A DNA stretch of 64,000 nucleotides from Megamonas funiformis (GCF_010669225.1 NZ_CP048627.1:2458578-2522577), one strand, 5' to 3'; shown: positions 29,182 through 38,879, numbered from the stretch's first letter. Translations and numbers: made by a program. The notes: generated by a model not told the origin, from the sequence alone.

Positions 29182-30667
29182 ATGTTTCCACCTCCTGTGC
29201 TTTTGTGATTGCCTCTATCATTGATTGGGCTTTATTTATCGTTTCTTGGTATTCATTTTCAGGTATGCTATCTTTGACTATTCCGCCACCTGAACGAACA
29301 AATACTTTACCTTGTTTTGCTACTGCCATTCTTATACCTATGCACATATCCATATTACCTGCAAAATCGATATATCCCACAGCACCACCATAAATACCTC
29401 TTGGGCTTTTCTCTAATTCATGAATGATTTCCATAGCTCGTATTTTTGGCGCACCAGATAATGTTCCTGCTGGCAAAGTAGCTACGATAGCATCTAAAGC
29501 ATCACAATCATCTTTGATTTTTCCTTTTACAGTAGTTGTTATATGCATCACATGAGAGAAAAACTCTACTTTATGCATATTTTCTACTGTTACTGAATTG
29601 AATTTACTGATTTTACCGATATCATTTCTGCCCAAATCCACTAGCATATTATGTTCTGCCAATTCTTTTTCATCACTTAATAATCTTGTTTTTAATAAAT
29701 CATCTTCTCGTTCATCTTTACCTCTTGGCATCGTGCCAGCTATCGGAAAAGTCTTTAATTCTTTATCCTCTAATTTTATCAATGTTTCTGGTGAAGCCCC
29801 TGTCAGCTCTATTTGCTTAGAACTTAGATAAAACATATATGGGGAAGGGTTTATCGTTCTTAATATACGATAAGCATTTAATAAACTTCCTGAAAAATCA
29901 GCTTCTATGCGATTAGAAATGACAGCCTGAAAAATATCGCCTTCTTTGATATAACGCTGTGTCTTTTTCACTACATCTATATATTCATCTTTAGTAAACT
30001 CTCGTTTAAAATCAGATAATAGTTTCCCTGAAGGTATTTCTTTTTCTTTGCCATAGATAATAAGTTTTGCTAATTTTTCTAAATCATCAATGGCTTTAGC
30101 ATAATTAGCTTTTAAATTATCAGTTTTTATATTCACAATTAAAATTATCTTTTTCGTATAATGGTCAAAAGCTATTACCTTATCAAATAACATCAAATCT
30201 ACATCATTGAAAGAAACTTCATCTTTGTTTACTGTTTCATCTACAAAGTCCAATTTACTTTCTTGATAACGCAGATATTCATAAGCAAAATATCCAACCA
30301 ATCCGCCAGTAAACGACGGTAAATATTCAAATTTAGGGCTTTTATATGCTTTTAAAATCTCTCTAATCTCTGTATTTGGATTATCTGTCTTAATTTCTTC
30401 TATTTCATTATTGCTAGCTTTTTTTATCTTCAATAAATGATTTTTACAACTAATCTCTAAAGAAGGATTAAAACCTAAGAAAGAATATCTGCCCCAATGA
30501 TGTGTATTCTCCACACTTTCAAATAAATACACATTATCACTGATATTTTTCAAGATTTTCAACACTTTAATCGGTGTTGTAAGGTCAGCAAATATCTCTT
30601 TACTCACTGGCACTATTTTATATTCTGTTTTTATTGCTTCTAATTCTGCCAGAGTCAGTTTGTACAT
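29162..30667 (-). CDS. trpE: Anthranilate synthase component I
   Basis: TrpE makes anthranilate from chorismate. The 501-residue protein has the chorismate-binding domain with GASPETLI, PIAGTMPRG, VDLGRNDIGKIS, and the C-terminal GGAVGYIDF and RSGGGIVKDS. The N-terminal segment LFESVE resembles the LLES-type element for tryptophan feedback inhibition. An AAGGAGG site precedes the ATG. Transcription is controlled by the T-box upstream. Confidence 0.97.
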   Translation of the reverse strand: MYKLTLAELEAIKTEYKIVPVSKEIFADLTTPIKVLKILKNISDNVYLFESVENTHHWGRYSFLGFNPSLEISCKNHLLKIKKASNNEIEEIKTDNPNTEIREILKAYKSPKFEYLPSFTGGLVGYFAYEYLRYQESKLDFVDETVNKDEVSFNDVDLMLFDKVIAFDHYTKKIILIVNIKTDNLKANYAKAIDDLEKLAKLIIYGKEKEIPSGKLLSDFKREFTKDEYIDVVKKTQRYIKEGDIFQAVISNRIEADFSGSLLNAYRILRTINPSPYMFYLSSKQIELTGASPETLIKLEDKELKTFPIAGTMPRGKDEREDDLLKTRLLSDEKELAEHNMLVDLGRNDIGKISKFNSVTVENMHKVEFFSHVMHITTTVKGKIKDDCDALDAIVATLPAGTLSGAPKIRAMEIIHELEKSPRGIYGGAVGYIDFAGNMDMCIGIRMAVAKQGKVFVRSGGGIVKDSIPENEYQETINKAQSMIEAITKAQEVETYDFVSR

Positions 30668-30690
30668 ATTCTAATCCTCCTTTATAAATC

Positions 30691-31030
30691 TATTTGTAAG
30701 CAAATAAAAATACCCGTCCTTGAAAATAATATCAAGGACGGGTATCTATATTTCTATATAATTAAATCACTAAATTATATATTATACTCTACTCGCGGTA
30801 CCACCTTGTTTGAGCAAATGCTCCTCTTTGCAGGATACTAACATATCCCTCACAGTTAACGCTTGTGTCGCGTTGCAGAATACTAAGATTATTTCTAATC
30901 TGTTGACTGCACCCTCAGTGGTCCATTTAATATGCTGCGTACTATAGGCTCTCAGCTCCCCTACTCTCTGTAAGTGCATTTCATATTTTTATCTCCACCT
31001 CATAGGTTTCATTAAGGCAAGTATTAAATT
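30691..31030 (-). promoter_or_regulatory. T-box leader of the trp operon (Trp specifier UGG)
   Basis: A tRNA-sensing T-box riboswitch. The invariant T-box AAGGTGGTACCGCG is present at 30794-30807 (minus strand). Upstream lies a long stem I region with the AGTA-like and GAGAGTAGGGG elements. In the specifier region TTAAATGGACCACTGAG, the TGG at 30923-30925 is the Trp codon, matching the downstream operon. The T-box is followed by a strong terminator, ATACCCGTCCTTGA pairing with TCAAGGACGGGTAT (30706-30746) and ending in T's. Uncharged tRNA-Trp should favour the antiterminator and allow trp expression. An apparent small ORF inside is not a gene. Confidence 0.93.
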
Positions 31031-31049
31031 TTTGAATTGATTTGCTCAT

Positions 31050-31078
31050 ATTATTGCACATCAATTATTTTTTGTCAA
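31050..31078 (-). promoter_or_regulatory. Promoter of the T-box/trp operon
   Basis: Minus strand TTGACA (31073-31078), 17 bases, AATAAT (31050-31055), about 20 bases before the start of the T-box leader. Confidence 0.7.
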
Positions 31079-31136
31079 TATTAAATTGTAAACTTTACAC
31101 TATAAAATAAAAGCAATAACCACCGATATTGTTTTA

Positions 31137-31145
31137 TGGTATAAT
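31137..31145 (+). promoter_or_regulatory. Extended -10 promoter
   Basis: TGgTATAAT, a perfect extended -10 element 36 bases before the start at 31181; no clear -35. Confidence 0.5.
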
Positions 31146-31180
31146 AATTATACAAATTTTCACCCTGGAGTAAATTAATC

Positions 31181-32290
31181 ATGAATGATGATAAATGGCA
31201 ACGAACCGTTGCTAAACGAAGAAGACAACGTCGCATACAAAATATATTTGCTTGTTTTGTAGTTTTATTAGTATTATTAATTTTATCGATTATAGGAGGT
31301 TATTACTATTACCAGCGCACTAATTCTCCTGAATATGCTTTAGAAGAATTGCAAACAGCCTTTGAACATCGTGATATTGACACTATTCATAAATACGTAG
31401 ATTTAAAAACTTTATTACCACCAAATTATAAGATTTTGACTAATGATATATTTATCAATGATAAAATCTATACAGAAAAAGAACATAGTATTTATCAAAC
31501 CTTCTATGCCCTCATTGAACCCATCATTATTGATGGTACAATTCAAAGTATTGATAAATATATTCAAACTGGAAATTGGCAACGTTTCAATTATGATTCT
31601 ATGCTTAAAGGTCGTCAATTAGGTATCGATTATACAGAATTAATCAATCGCTCTTTATTATTCAATATAAGCTTCAAAGAAATAAAATCCATAGAAACTA
31701 TTGATGATAATTCAGTTATGGCAACGATTTTAGTTGCAGATAAATACACAGATACTAATTTTGATTTAAAATTGAAATTAGTCAAAAATGAAGAAGGCAT
31801 TTGGCAAGTCAGTGAAGTTACTAATTATCAAGATTATCTAACTATGATATCTAATCTTTATCACCAAGATATAAATACGTATTTGACTAATACTAAAGCT
31901 GATTTGGATAGAAATAATGCTCAATTCAAGCAATTACAAAACGAATTTATAGTTTTAGCTGAAAACTTCAAAAATAATCCTTCATCAAGTCAAAGAGCAT
32001 TGTTAAAATCTTTTATTGATAATAAAATAGTGCCAACATATCAAGATTGGTATAATTATCTACAAAGTTATCAAATACCTACAGGCGCTCGCCATTTACA
32101 TGAATTGCGCATGGAAAGTACGACATATACTATTCAAGCATGGAAAGCTTATGCTATCGGTATTCAAGATAATAAACCAAAAGATTTAGCTAAGGCTGAA
32201 CGACTACATCGAAAAGCTATGGAAACAGAGCAGAAAGTTACTGATACGATTAATAATATGCCTGCTTTATTTATGCCTACAGTTGATTAA
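31181..32290 (+). CDS. Membrane-anchored DUF2939-like protein
   Basis: A 369-residue protein, function unknown. A very basic head (KRRRQRR at about residues 12-18) is followed by one hydrophobic segment (about 21-44), so most of the protein is probably outside the membrane. Right after it, SPEYALEELQTAFEHRDIDT resembles the start of DUF2939 domains. The C-terminal half is helical and polar, with a possible coiled-coil around residues 225-265. A GGAG site precedes the ATG. Monocistronic with promoter and terminator. Confidence 0.65.
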   Translation: MNDDKWQRTVAKRRRQRRIQNIFACFVVLLVLLILSIIGGYYYYQRTNSPEYALEELQTAFEHRDIDTIHKYVDLKTLLPPNYKILTNDIFINDKIYTEKEHSIYQTFYALIEPIIIDGTIQSIDKYIQTGNWQRFNYDSMLKGRQLGIDYTELINRSLLFNISFKEIKSIETIDDNSVMATILVADKYTDTNFDLKLKLVKNEEGIWQVSEVTNYQDYLTMISNLYHQDINTYLTNTKADLDRNNAQFKQLQNEFIVLAENFKNNPSSSQRALLKSFIDNKIVPTYQDWYNYLQSYQIPTGARHLHELRMESTTYTIQAWKAYAIGIQDNKPKDLAKAERLHRKAMETEQKVTDTINNMPALFMPTVD

Positions 32291-32295
32291 TTTTA

Positions 32296-32324
32296 TACTT
32301 CGCATAAGCGAAGTAATTTTTTTT
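32296..32324 (+). terminator. Intrinsic terminator
   Basis: ACTTCGC and GCGAAGT pair around ATAA, followed by a run of T's, just after the DUF2939-like gene. Confidence 0.8.
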
Positions 32325-32339
32325 GGAAAAATTGCATAT

Positions 32340-32373
32340 AAAAAAGGAGTACAACAATTTGTACTCCTTTTGT
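32340..32373. terminator. Terminator of the DUF4446-parB unit (bidirectional)
   Basis: AAAAGGAGTACAA and TTGTACTCCTTTT form a perfect 13-base-pair stem with a short loop. On the minus strand it follows the DUF4446 gene and has a T-rich tail. Confidence 0.85.
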
Positions 32374-32390
32374 TTTTATCTTTGTCAAAA

Positions 32391-32894
32391 TTATTTAGAC
32401 ATAGCTTCTAATAATACTTTGTTTTCTTCTTGAGTCAAAGGATATTTAGAAACACCATTTTCTATAGGTTTTACATATGTGCAAGAATCTTGACGTCCAA
32501 AAATAGAAGAGAATATCACACCATTATTTTGATTATCAAGCAAAGCTACAGCATAACTCAAATCGCCACCCATATCAGCAAAAGCACAGAAACGATGTAC
32601 TGCTACTTTTTGAATGGATTTTGTAAATAAAGATTTCATTTCTGCATAATCTGCATCAATTTTATTATTTTTTACTACAAGTTCATTCATTTGAGCAATA
32701 TTATCAGCTATAATATCCTCTAAACTTTCACCTGTTGCACCATTTACCAATGAATTATAACGTTTTTTAGCTTTGCTTAATTTTACAAGCATCACTATTG
32801 ATAAAATTATTAATAAAACTAATAAGACTACGATTACAGTTAAAATAATTGATAAATTATCTTGAAATATCTGATTTAGCATTGAAAAATCCAT
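32391..32894 (-). CDS. DUF4446 family protein
   Basis: A 167-residue protein with one N-terminal membrane helix (about residues 15-37), a helical/coiled-coil linker and a C-terminal domain containing the family block HRFCAFADMGGDLSYAVALLD and GVIFSSIFGR. The family has no known biochemical function. It is commonly encoded beside parB in Firmicutes, as here, where parB lies upstream on the same strand, which suggests an origin-linked or cell-envelope role. Confidence 0.85.
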   Translation of the reverse strand: MDFSMLNQIFQDNLSIILTVIVVLLVLLIILSIVMLVKLSKAKKRYNSLVNGATGESLEDIIADNIAQMNELVVKNNKIDADYAEMKSLFTKSIQKVAVHRFCAFADMGGDLSYAVALLDNQNNGVIFSSIFGRQDSCTYVKPIENGVSKYPLTQEENKVLLEAMSK

Positions 32895-33011
32895 AAATAT
32901 TCCCTCCTAAATTCTGTTAAAAAAGAATTGATTATTCAATAAAGACTATTCTTTTTAACGTGCAACATTATAGCATTCATGTTTTTATTTGTAAAATCAA
33001 AACAGCATTTA

Positions 33012-33845
33012 CTAAATGTTAAAATCCTTAATAATTCTCGATTTGTTCATCTGAGGACTTTCTTGTTTTTCCATCAATAATTCAACTAATCTAGCTAAAT
33101 CATCATCATTATAAAATTCAATCTCTATACGAGATTTCTTTTTACCTTGCTTTATATTTACATTTGTTCCCAATATTTGTTTTAATCGCTCTTGCACATC
33201 ATTTAAATACATCTTCGCTTCTTTTACTTGTTCAATCTGCTCGATGACATTATCACCTGCTAAGACTTTTTTGACTAATGCTTCAGCTTTTCTAGCAGAT
33301 AATTCTCTTTCAATTATCAAATTAGCTAATTTTACTTGAAGTTTTTCATCTTCTATCGCTAAAAGCGGTTTTGCCTGCCCCATATTGAGTTTATTATCTT
33401 GTAATAAGCACTGTACTTCTTTTGCTAAATTCAATAAGCGTACAAAATTTGCTATATGCGAACGACTTTTTCCTACTTTTTGCGCTACTTCTTCTTGTTT
33501 TAAATTAAATTTATGTAATAACAACTGATATGCATTTGCTTCTTCAATAACATTTAAATTACTGCGTTGGAGATTTTCAATTAAAGCTATTTGTGCTACC
33601 TTATCATCATCATAATCTTTTAAGATAATTGGCACTTTATCTAATCCTGCCATTTTAGCTGCACGAAGACGTCTTTCTCCTGCAATCAATTCAAATTCAT
33701 CATTATCATTTATACGCACAATTAGAGGCTCAATTATACCATATTCTTTTATCGATTTTGCTAGTTGAGCTAATTGCTCCATATCAAACTCCTTTCTTGG
33801 TTGAAATGGGTTTGGTAAAATTTCATCAATATTTAAAAATTCCAT
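33012..33845 (-). CDS. parB: ParB/Spo0J-family chromosome partitioning protein
   Basis: ParB is a CTP-dependent clamp that loads at parS and organises origin segregation. The 277-residue protein has the N-terminal CTPase core with GERRLRAAKMAG (about residues 55-66) and ENLQRSNLNVIEEANAY. A central HTH (QEEVAQKVGKSRSHIANFVRLL) and a C-terminal dimerisation region follow. An AGGAGA site precedes the ATG. No parA lies next to it: upstream is an intergenic gap and a divergent metH reactivation gene. It is about 30 kb from the DnaA boxes. The paralogue Noc is an alternative, but the DUF4446 neighbour favours ParB. Confidence 0.88.
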   Translation of the reverse strand: MEFLNIDEILPNPFQPRKEFDMEQLAQLAKSIKEYGIIEPLIVRINDNDEFELIAGERRLRAAKMAGLDKVPIILKDYDDDKVAQIALIENLQRSNLNVIEEANAYQLLLHKFNLKQEEVAQKVGKSRSHIANFVRLLNLAKEVQCLLQDNKLNMGQAKPLLAIEDEKLQVKLANLIIERELSARKAEALVKKVLAGDNVIEQIEQVKEAKMYLNDVQERLKQILGTNVNIKQGKKKSRIEIEFYNDDDLARLVELLMEKQESPQMNKSRIIKDFNI

Positions 33846-33972
33846 GTATTTCTCCTTTAAAATATTATAATAATTATTTTAACTTATTACTTTTATAAAT
33901 TCATTATAATTTAAAACTATAATCAATCATAAAAAATTAATTTAACTAATAACAGTATAATTATACTAAAAT

Positions 33973-34001
33973 TTATGATAAAATTCTTTTCTAGATATAA
34001 T
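33973..34001 (+). promoter_or_regulatory. Possible promoter of the methionine synthase genes
   Basis: TTATGA, 17 bases, TATAAT (33996-34001), about 32 bases before the start at 34034. The -35 is poor. The surrounding A/T-rich gap (33846-34033) shows no SAM-I or cobalamin riboswitch core that I can recognise. Confidence 0.35.
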
Positions 34002-34033
34002 TATAAACACAAAACATTAAGGGAGATTTTACC

Positions 34034-34735
34034 ATGCCTAAATATAATGCTGCTTTAATGTCCATTGACCCTAGTGAAACTAGACGTTATGCTGGACTCA
34101 ATAAAGCTCCTAATTTCAATAAAAAAACTATTTTAGAAGCATGTCGTGAAGTCTTATATATTTCTGAACCTAAAGGAATTTGGGAAGTATATGACTATGA
34201 CGCTAAAAATGGCATTGTACTTGCAGATAAGCCCTTTAAATTAGAAGGGAAAAAAGTAACTAAACATCTTTGTCGAGCTACAAAAGTTGCCATCATCGCT
34301 GTTACAATCGGCGAAACTGTTGAAGAAGAAATCTCCCGTCGTTTCAAAGATGGAGAATACACGCTAGCTGTTTTGATGGACGCTGCTGCAACTACAGCTG
34401 TTGAACATGTTGCTGATGGTATTGAACAAGCCATTGACCAAAAATTCAATATGCAAGGATTAGTTCGTCGTTGGCGATTTAGCCCAGGATATGGAGATTG
34501 GCCTATACAAGCACAACCTGAAATGCTCCGCTTAGCTAAAGCTCATGAAATAGGTATTAGCCTAACTTCATCATTAATGCTTACACCGCGAAAATCCGTT
34601 ACTGCAATCATTGGACTTATACCTAAAACACAAGATGTCGAACCTGAAAAACAATCTTGTAAATATTGTCCAAACCCTAATTGCAATTTCCGCATAAAAC
34701 CATTTGACCCTGAATTATTAAATAAAAATTCATGA
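34034..34735 (+). CDS. Stand-alone methionine synthase reactivation (activation-domain) protein
   Basis: A 233-residue protein equal to the C-terminal AdoMet-binding activation domain of MetH. The AdoMet motif RFSPGYGDWP is at about residue 150. The domain would reductively methylate inactive cob(II)alamin on the separate MetH encoded next. The C-terminus has a small Cys cluster, CKYCPNPNCNF, not part of the E. coli domain, which could bind metal or FeS. It lies 59 bases before metH. Confidence 0.9.
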   Translation: MPKYNAALMSIDPSETRRYAGLNKAPNFNKKTILEACREVLYISEPKGIWEVYDYDAKNGIVLADKPFKLEGKKVTKHLCRATKVAIIAVTIGETVEEEISRRFKDGEYTLAVLMDAAATTAVEHVADGIEQAIDQKFNMQGLVRRWRFSPGYGDWPIQAQPEMLRLAKAHEIGISLTSSLMLTPRKSVTAIIGLIPKTQDVEPEKQSCKYCPNPNCNFRIKPFDPELLNKNS

Positions 34736-34794
34736 TGATAAACAAATACATTTTATCTTTTTTGCTCAATAAAAATTTCTAGGAGGTATCTTCT

Positions 34795-37167
34795 ATGATA
34801 CATATATTTGATGGTGCTACTGGCACTATGTTACAAAAATCTGTATTAAAACCAGGAATGTGCCCTGAATTATTAAATATCGAAGCTCCTGAAGCTATCC
34901 AAAATGTTCATCGTGCTTATGTAGAAGCAGGCTCTAATATTGTTGAAACAAATACATTTGGTGCTTCTCGCATCAAATTAAATGAATATAACTTAGGCGA
35001 TAAAGTAGAAGCAATAAATATCGCTGCTGTAAAAAATGCCAAAATCGCCACTGCTGGCAAAGCAAAAGTAGCTGGTTCTATGGGCCCTACTGGTGCTTTT
35101 ATTGAACCTTTAGGCGAATTGACTTTCGATGAAGTTTATGAAAATTATTATGAACAAGCTAAAATTTTAGCTGACGCAGGTGTTGATTATATCCTCATCG
35201 AAACTTGTATTGAAATCCAAGAAATGCGTGCTGCCCTTCTCGCTGCTAAAGATGCTTGCGATTTACCTGTAATCTGTCAATTATCCTTCAGTGAAGATGG
35301 CAGAACTGTAACAGGCACAGACCCACAATCAGCTGCCATTATCTTAGAAGCTATGGGCGCAGATATTATCGGTGCCAACTGCTCTTTAGGCCCTGAACAA
35401 TTAGTTCCTATCATAAAAGAATTAGCCGATAATTGTTCTTGCCCTATCAGTGTACAAGCAAATGCAGGTATGCCACATTTAGAAAATGGTCAAACAATCT
35501 TCCCACTCACTCCAGAAGATATGGCTAAATGGGCACCAAAACTTGTAGAAGCTGGTGCAACTTATATTGGTGGTTGCTGTGGAACAACTCCTGCTCATAT
35601 CAAAGCTATCAAAGAAGCTTTAGCTGACGTTTCCGAACCTATCCGCAAAACACCAAATCCTAATCTTGCCCTTGCTAGCCGTTCTAAAACTGTATTTATT
35701 GGCAAAGATTTACCTACAAGATTAATCGGCGAACGTATCAATCCTACTGGTCGTAAAAAATTAGCCGAAGAAATAAAAAATGGTTCATTTATCTCTGTAA
35801 AACGTGAAGCTATTGAACAAACTCAAGCTGGTGCTCAAATCCTTGATGTAAATATGGGTGTTGCTGGAATTGACCAAGCAAAAGCTATGCACAAAGCTAT
35901 CACTGAAATTTCTCAACTTGTAAATACACCACTTGCCATTGATACAAGCGATGTCAAAGCATTAGAAGCAGGGTTAAAAGCATATCCTGGTAGAGCACTC
36001 ATCAATTCTGTAAGTGCAGAACCTGATAGATTAAAATATTTTATACCATTAGCTAAAAGATATGGTGCTGCAATCTTATGCTTGCCATTATCTGATGAAG
36101 GTATCCCTAAAACAGCTAAAGAACGTCTTGCACTAGCTCAAAAAATAATCGCTGAAGCTAAAGCTCAGGGCTTAAAAGATAACAACTTTTTACTTGACGC
36201 GCTTGTAATGACTATAGCTGCCGATAAAAATGCTTGTAATGAAGTATTAAACACTTTAAAACTTTATCGCGAACATATTGGTGCTCCTTCCACTATGGGA
36301 CTTAGCAATATATCCTTTGGACTTCCAAATCGTCCACTTATCAATAGCACATTCTTCACTATGTGTTTAGCAATGGGATTAGATGCTCCAATCATGAACC
36401 CTTATGATGATTCTATGCAAAATGCCTTGAGTGCTTCTAATGCTCTTTTAGCTAAAGACCCTAATGGTCGCGATTATAGTCTTAATCATTCCGGTCAAAA
36501 TATCCCTGTAGCTAAAGCTAAAAATGCAGTATCTAGCGGTGATATCATTGAAGATATAAAATCTGCTATAATCAGTGGGGAAAAAGAATCCATTGCTCAA
36601 ATGGTAGAACAAGCTTTAACTGAAGGACATAAAACAAATGAAATTACAGATAAAGCTTTAAGCGCAGCAATGAATGTCGTTGGCAAAGATTTCGGTGCGA
36701 AAAAAATCTTTTTACCACAAGTTATGTTATCCGCTGAAGCAATGCGTGAAGCTTTCATCAAAATCAAAGAACGTATTCCAGCTGATAGCGTAAGTAATAA
36801 AGGTACTATCGTCATTGCCACTGTAAAAGGCGATATCCATGATTTAGGTAAAAATATCGTATCTGCGCTTTTAGAAAATAACGGTTTTAAAGTTATCGAT
36901 TTAGGTAAAGATATTGATAAAGAAGAAATCATTAAAGCAGCTATAGATAATAAAGCCGATATGATCGGTTTATGCTCCTTGATGACAACTACTATTACAC
37001 AGATAGATGAAGTCATCGCTGAATTAAATAAAAGCGAGTACTCCACAAAAGTCATGATCGGTGGCGCTGTAGTAACTCAAGAATATGCTGATAATGTCGG
37101 TGCTGATGCTTATGCTCCTGATGGCGTTGAAGCTGTAGAAATCGCTAAAAAACTTATTAATAAATAA
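34795..37167 (+). CDS. metH: Cobalamin-dependent methionine synthase, core enzyme without activation domain
   Basis: MetH transfers the methyl group of methyl-THF to homocysteine via B12. The 790-residue protein has, in order, the homocysteine-binding barrel (1 to about 290, with the zinc Cys pair in YIGGCCGTTP), the pterin domain (about 315-575, with GERINPTGRKK and GLSNISFGLP), and the B12 cap and Rossmann domain with DIHDLGKNIV holding the cobalt-ligand His. It stops there, and the activation domain is the separate gene upstream. An AGGAGG site precedes the ATG. A HAD gene follows after 16 bases. Confidence 0.95.
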   Translation: MIHIFDGATGTMLQKSVLKPGMCPELLNIEAPEAIQNVHRAYVEAGSNIVETNTFGASRIKLNEYNLGDKVEAINIAAVKNAKIATAGKAKVAGSMGPTGAFIEPLGELTFDEVYENYYEQAKILADAGVDYILIETCIEIQEMRAALLAAKDACDLPVICQLSFSEDGRTVTGTDPQSAAIILEAMGADIIGANCSLGPEQLVPIIKELADNCSCPISVQANAGMPHLENGQTIFPLTPEDMAKWAPKLVEAGATYIGGCCGTTPAHIKAIKEALADVSEPIRKTPNPNLALASRSKTVFIGKDLPTRLIGERINPTGRKKLAEEIKNGSFISVKREAIEQTQAGAQILDVNMGVAGIDQAKAMHKAITEISQLVNTPLAIDTSDVKALEAGLKAYPGRALINSVSAEPDRLKYFIPLAKRYGAAILCLPLSDEGIPKTAKERLALAQKIIAEAKAQGLKDNNFLLDALVMTIAADKNACNEVLNTLKLYREHIGAPSTMGLSNISFGLPNRPLINSTFFTMCLAMGLDAPIMNPYDDSMQNALSASNALLAKDPNGRDYSLNHSGQNIPVAKAKNAVSSGDIIEDIKSAIISGEKESIAQMVEQALTEGHKTNEITDKALSAAMNVVGKDFGAKKIFLPQVMLSAEAMREAFIKIKERIPADSVSNKGTIVIATVKGDIHDLGKNIVSALLENNGFKVIDLGKDIDKEEIIKAAIDNKADMIGLCSLMTTTITQIDEVIAELNKSEYSTKVMIGGAVVTQEYADNVGADAYAPDGVEAVEIAKKLINK

Positions 37168-37183
37168 AATTGAGGATAAATTT

Positions 37184-37837
37184 ATGCAATATAAATATCA
37201 TAATATTATTTTTGATTTAGATGGTACATTGATTAATTCTGGACCTGGTATTATTCATGCTGTACAATATGCTTTAAAAAAATATGGCATAAACGAAACA
37301 GATATGACGGTTTTAAAAAGTTTTGTAGGTCCGCCATTAAATCAGCAATTTATCAATTGCTATAATTTTAGTCATGAACAAAGTCTTGAGGCTGTAAAAT
37401 ATTTTCGAGAATATTATACAGATAAAGGTATTTTAGAAAATGAAGTATATGAGCAAATACCTGAATTATTAAAGACTTTAGTTGAAAATGGTTTAAAATT
37501 ATTGATTGCTTCTTCGAAACCTGAAAAGTTTGTAAAAAATATTTTAAGTCAACATGATTTACTAAAATATTTTGCCTTTGCTGGCGGTAGTTTGCTTGAT
37601 GGCAGTCGTATAAATAAAGATGATGTATTAGCTTATGTTTTAAAACAAATGCAAATTACAGATTTAAATGACTGTATAATGGTAGGTGACCGTAAATACG
37701 ATGTCATTGGCGCGAAAAAATTTAATTTAAAATGTGTTGGTGTAACGTATGGATATGGCAGTCTTGAGGAATTAAAAGATATTAATGCCGATTTTATTAT
37801 TGATAAACCTTTAGAATTATTGAGTATTATCAAATAA
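37184..37837 (+). CDS. HAD-IA phosphatase, phosphoglycolate phosphatase-like
   Basis: A 217-residue HAD-IA hydrolase with motif I FDLDGTLINSG, motif II ASSKPEKF with the Ser/Lys, and motif III MVGDRKYDVIGAKK. Length and motifs match the Gph/PpaX group. Substrate could be phosphoglycolate, pyrophosphate or a nucleotide; nothing in the sequence decides. It probably shares the metH transcript and ends at a strong terminator. Confidence 0.85.
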   Translation: MQYKYHNIIFDLDGTLINSGPGIIHAVQYALKKYGINETDMTVLKSFVGPPLNQQFINCYNFSHEQSLEAVKYFREYYTDKGILENEVYEQIPELLKTLVENGLKLLIASSKPEKFVKNILSQHDLLKYFAFAGGSLLDGSRINKDDVLAYVLKQMQITDLNDCIMVGDRKYDVIGAKKFNLKCVGVTYGYGSLEELKDINADFIIDKPLELLSIIK

Positions 37838-37868
37838 AAATTGCAGAGCGTAAGCTCTGCAATTTTTT
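37835..37868. terminator. Bidirectional intrinsic terminator
   Basis: AAATTGCAGAGC and GCTCTGCAATTT pair around a short loop, with T-runs on both sides, between the HAD and the convergent LysR gene. Confidence 0.92.
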
Positions 37869-38752
37869 TATTTTTCTTGTACAAATACAAAATTTTCTTT
37901 TATAAATTCCACAAATTTACGTGAAGCTAGTGACATTGTATCCCAATTTTGCCATGCTAAAGCTACATTGCGTTCAGGGTGTTCTTTTATTGGTCGAATA
38001 GCTAAGCCATCTTCAAATCCATTTAAAACTAAACTATACATGGCAGATATCCCTAGACCTTGTTTTACCATAGCTAAAATTGAATAATCATCATAAACTT
38101 TATATTCAATCTGTGGCTCTAATTTATAATCAGCAAAAGCATGCATAATCACACTATGGCGACCTTCATCTAATAAAATAAAAGATTCTTTGGCTAATTG
38201 GTCTAAAGATATAATCGGTAAATTAGCTAATTTATGATGTTTAGGCAATACTGCCATCATTTCATCTCTATATAAAAATTCCATATTGATGCCTGAAACT
38301 ACATCACTATTTACAAAACCAAAATCAATTTCTCCATGCAAAATCCATTTTTTTATGCTTGTGTATTCACCTTGTTTTAAAACAAAATTGACTGTAGGAT
38401 ATAATGATTTAAAACTCTTCATCAATTGCGGTAAAATATTTCTGCTTACACTAGTAAAAGTGCCAATACGTATAACGCTATGCTCTAAACCCTTCATTTC
38501 CTGTTGCCTTTGTTTCAATGAAAGTTCAGCATGAAAAATTGCCTGTATATACGGATAAAAAGATTTACCATCATCTGTTAATGTTATGCCTTCTTTTTTC
38601 CTATCTATCAAGATGGTTCCTAATTCTTGTTCTAACGCCTTTATACTTTGACTAATCGCACTTTGCGAATAGCCCACTTCTTTTGCTACCTTTGTAAAAT
38701 TTCCATTTTCTATGACTTTACAAAAAATCCCATAACGCGAAACCATATGCAT
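37868..38752 (-). CDS. LysR-family transcriptional regulator
   Basis: A 294-residue LysR-type regulator. The N-terminal winged HTH contains FTKVAKEVGYSQSAISQSIKALEQELG, and a periplasmic-binding-like effector domain follows. I place the start at 38752 because GGGAG lies five bases upstream; ATGs at 38764 and 38746 are alternatives. It is divergent from azlCD and is the likely regulator of that pair, the usual arrangement for LysR proteins. Effector unknown, perhaps a branched-chain amino acid. Confidence 0.9.
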   Translation of the reverse strand: MHMVSRYGIFCKVIENGNFTKVAKEVGYSQSAISQSIKALEQELGTILIDRKKEGITLTDDGKSFYPYIQAIFHAELSLKQRQQEMKGLEHSVIRIGTFTSVSRNILPQLMKSFKSLYPTVNFVLKQGEYTSIKKWILHGEIDFGFVNSDVVSGINMEFLYRDEMMAVLPKHHKLANLPIISLDQLAKESFILLDEGRHSVIMHAFADYKLEPQIEYKVYDDYSILAMVKQGLGISAMYSLVLNGFEDGLAIRPIKEHPERNVALAWQNWDTMSLASRKFVEFIKENFVFVQEK

Positions 38753-38879
38753 TCGCTCTCCCATTAGTTTTACTTATGTAGTTATTATAAATATTCGTTT
38801 TCCTAATGTAAATATAACTGCTATAATATTTATACAAAATACATATTTAAAAATAAAATACAAAATGGAGGAAATCGCT

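Noticed and set aside
30782..30979. Minus-strand 65-residue ORF upstream of trpE
   Set aside because: It lies wholly inside the T-box leader, covering the specifier region and the T-box sequence; no ribosome site fits.
33846..34033. SAM or cobalamin riboswitch before the methionine synthase genes
   Set aside because: The gap is A/T-rich and lacks the conserved cores of both classes.
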